Below, piece after piece: positions 12,245 to 13,175 of a stretch of DNA of 13,175 nt (its first letter is position 1; the number at the start of each line of letters is the position of its first letter). The notes beneath the pieces are model-generated. The model was not told the origin of the DNA. It saw nothing but the letters and a program-made list of their open reading frames with translations, and made no database searches. The translations under genes and the position numbers were made by a program. Source of the DNA: Oscillospiraceae bacterium (lineage in GTDB: Bacteria; Bacillota; Clostridia; Oscillospirales; Ruminococcaceae); the NCBI GenBank assembly GCA_022511485.1, contig JAFLUJ010000054.1, positions 1 through 13,175 of the forward strand. The letters are read 5' to 3'.

Positions 12245-12277
12245 AAAATTTGTAGCGTAAATTAACGGACAAATTTT
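12245..12277. repeat. Inverted repeat upstream of the mraZ -35
   Basis: AAAATTTGT (12245-12253) and ACAAATTTT (12269-12277) are perfect reverse complements with a 15-bp gap. They lie just upstream of the mraZ -35 box. This could be a regulator site or simply AT-rich (UP-like) DNA. Confidence 0.35.
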
Positions 12278-12296
12278 GAACAGTTATTTATGCAAT

Positions 12297-12325
12297 TTGA
12301 CAATATATAATACTATTAGTATATT
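12297..12325 (+). promoter_or_regulatory. Second, distal plus-strand promoter
   Basis: A perfect TTGACA (12297-12302), a 17-bp spacer and TATATT (12320-12325, 5 of 6) predict initiation near 12332, about 200 nt before the HD-domain gene. The palindrome ATACTATTAGTAT (12310-12322) overlaps the spacer and -10 and could be an operator. It might serve the HD gene or a short RNA. AT richness raises the chance of a coincidental match. Confidence 0.5.
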
Positions 12326-12463
12326 TTAAAAATAATATTACAAATTTTAAGCAAACAAATTTTCTTTTTATTGAATTACTCAGATTTTTCTCCAAAAGAG
12401 CTCTTTTGTCAAAATGCATAAATAACATTGTTGAAAATTGTGCAGTAATATTTTTCAATATTG
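12326..12463. other. AT-rich spacer upstream of the proximal HD-gene promoter
   Basis: No ORF of note on either strand. It contains a perfect 16-bp palindrome, CAAAAGAGCTCTTTTG (12393-12408), and the first copy of ATTGTTGAAAA (12427-12437), repeated at 12460-12470. No terminator is seen; the palindrome has no loop and no adjacent clean T-run. Confidence 0.5.
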
Positions 12464-12492
12464 TTGAAAACTTTTTGTTTATATTGTATAAT
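12464..12492 (+). promoter_or_regulatory. Proximal promoter of the HD-domain gene
   Basis: TTGAAA (12464-12469), a 17-bp spacer and a perfect TATAAT (12487-12492) put the start near 12500, about 30 nt before the ATG. The -35 lies within the inverted repeat TTTTCAA (12452-12458) and TTGAAAA (12464-12470), a possible operator. The hexamers equal those of the divergent mraZ promoter. Confidence 0.85.
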
Positions 12493-12529
12493 TAAAGTGA
12501 ACTAATTTTGCAGGAAGGGGACACTCCCT

Positions 12530-13072
12530 ATGCTGAAAGCATTTGGCTCAAAAATCGACCTTGACAGCGAGGAAAACAGGATATATTACTACCTCATTGC
12601 CGACCTCCTTGAGCATGACCTTGTTCTTAAAATGAAGGAATTTCCGCATCATGGCGAAACGACCTGCTTCCAGCATTGTCTGAACGTTTCATACTATAAT
12701 TATAAGCTGTGCAGATTTTTCTCACTGAATGAACGTGCCGGCGCAAGAGCCGGACTTCTCCATGACCTTTTTCTTTATGACTGGCATACATACAAGCCTG
12801 ACAAGGGTGAAAGGCTTCATGGCTTTACGCACGCAAAAGCCGCTCTGAAAAATGTAAAAGAGAATTTTTACGTTTCCGATCTGGAAAAGGACATTATAGA
12901 AAAGCATATGTTTCCCCTGAACATCACAGCGATCCCACGATACAGGGAGACTTTGGTAATTGTTATTGTAGACAAGTACTGCGGACTAATGGAGACTATA
13001 ATTCCACGGGTGAACAAGGTATCTGCGGCGGTTGTCAAGCTTGGTGATAAGCTTCGGAGGAACAATGTATAA
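12530..13072 (+). CDS. HD-domain protein, predicted metal-dependent phosphohydrolase
   Basis: Soluble 180-residue protein with the spaced residues of the HD superfamily: H49 (in FQHCLNVSYYNYKLCR), the H78-D79 pair (AGLLHDLFLYDW), H101 (in GFTHAKAAL), H126 (in IEKHMFPLN) and D148 (in IVDKYCGLME). These positions usually bind one or two divalent metals and support phosphate-ester hydrolysis, often of nucleotides; the substrate cannot be inferred. No signal peptide or membrane span is visible, and no second domain. The ATG follows an AGGAAGGGG SD by about 9 nt. The gene has its own promoter, is divergent from the dcw operon and ends 7 nt before an intrinsic terminator, so it appears monocistronic. 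A shared divergent promoter region does not by itself link it to cell-wall synthesis. Confidence 0.85.
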   Translation: MLKAFGSKIDLDSEENRIYYYLIADLLEHDLVLKMKEFPHHGETTCFQHCLNVSYYNYKLCRFFSLNERAGARAGLLHDLFLYDWHTYKPDKGERLHGFTHAKAALKNVKENFYVSDLEKDIIEKHMFPLNITAIPRYRETLVIVIVDKYCGLMETIIPRVNKVSAAVVKLGDKLRRNNV

Positions 13073-13079
13073 AAATAAG

Positions 13080-13103
13080 CCACGGTGTCCTGCCGTGGTT
13101 TTT
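13080..13103 (+). terminator. Rho-independent terminator of the HD-domain gene
   Basis: CCACGG (13080-13085) and CCGTGG (13093-13098) form a perfect 6-bp GC-rich stem with a 7-nt loop, followed at once by TTTTT (13099-13103). It begins 8 nt after the stop codon. Confidence 0.9.
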
Positions 13104-13113
13104 GTTATTAAGC

Positions 13114-13160
13114 TATGATGATAAATCATAATTTGCAAGGCAGCGCCCTGCACGATTATC
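13114..13160. repeat. Hairpin-forming sequence near the right edge
   Basis: TGCAAGGC (13134-13141) and GCCCTGCA (13145-13152) pair with one mismatch around AGC. They are enclosed by GATAAATC (13120-13127) and GATTATC (13154-13160), which pair with a 1-nt bulge. TATGAT (13114-13119) and ATCATA (13125-13130) offer an alternative stem. No ORF is visible after 13072. It may be the edge of another palindromic element cut by the window end. Confidence 0.4.
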
Positions 13161-13175
13161 TACCCCCACCGTCAG

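Overview
The window holds most of a dcw (division and cell wall) cluster, read leftward on the minus strand, plus one divergent gene on the plus strand at the right end. Gene content suggests a Gram-positive Clostridia of the Ruminococcus/Oscillospiraceae type: mraZ-rsmH-ftsL-PBP order, a class B PBP with two PASTA domains, a MurE domain with the meso-diaminopimelate DNPR signature, purine-rich Shine-Dalgarno (SD) sites, moderate GC in genes and AT-rich intergenic DNA. The genus is an inference; no rRNA or other marker is present.

Layout from the operon promoter leftward: a sigma-A-type promoter (12208-12236) with MraZ-box-like repeats just downstream (12161-12201), a roughly 140-nt leader, mraZ, rsmH, an ftsL-like gene, a 264-bp spacer holding two spacer-free three-hairpin elements, a PASTA-containing division PBP, one 960-codon gene encoding fused MurE and MurF, mraY, ftsW/spoVE, murG and the first 262 codons of murA, which runs off the left edge. 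Together these genes give transcriptional control (MraZ), ribosome modification (RsmH), the last cytoplasmic peptide-adding steps (MurE, MurF), lipid I and lipid II synthesis (MraY, MurG), the septal polymerase and transpeptidase pair (FtsW with the PBP), its FtsL-type partner, and the first committed step of the pathway (MurA). No murD lies between mraY and ftsW, and no murC or murB is seen.

Right of the operon promoter is an AT-rich spacer of about 290 bp with several inverted repeats and two plus-strand promoters. They face an HD-domain gene (12530-13072) that ends at a clear intrinsic terminator; hairpin-forming sequence continues to the window edge.

The most unusual material is non-coding: the tandem three-hairpin elements at 9925-10094; a dispersed GC-rich repeat (three copies, at 857-877, 946-980 and 12093-12128); and, before both mraY and ftsW, a strong SD placed about 30 nt from the start codon with a perfect or near-perfect hairpin between them. 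No CRISPR array, transposase, tRNA or rRNA was seen.
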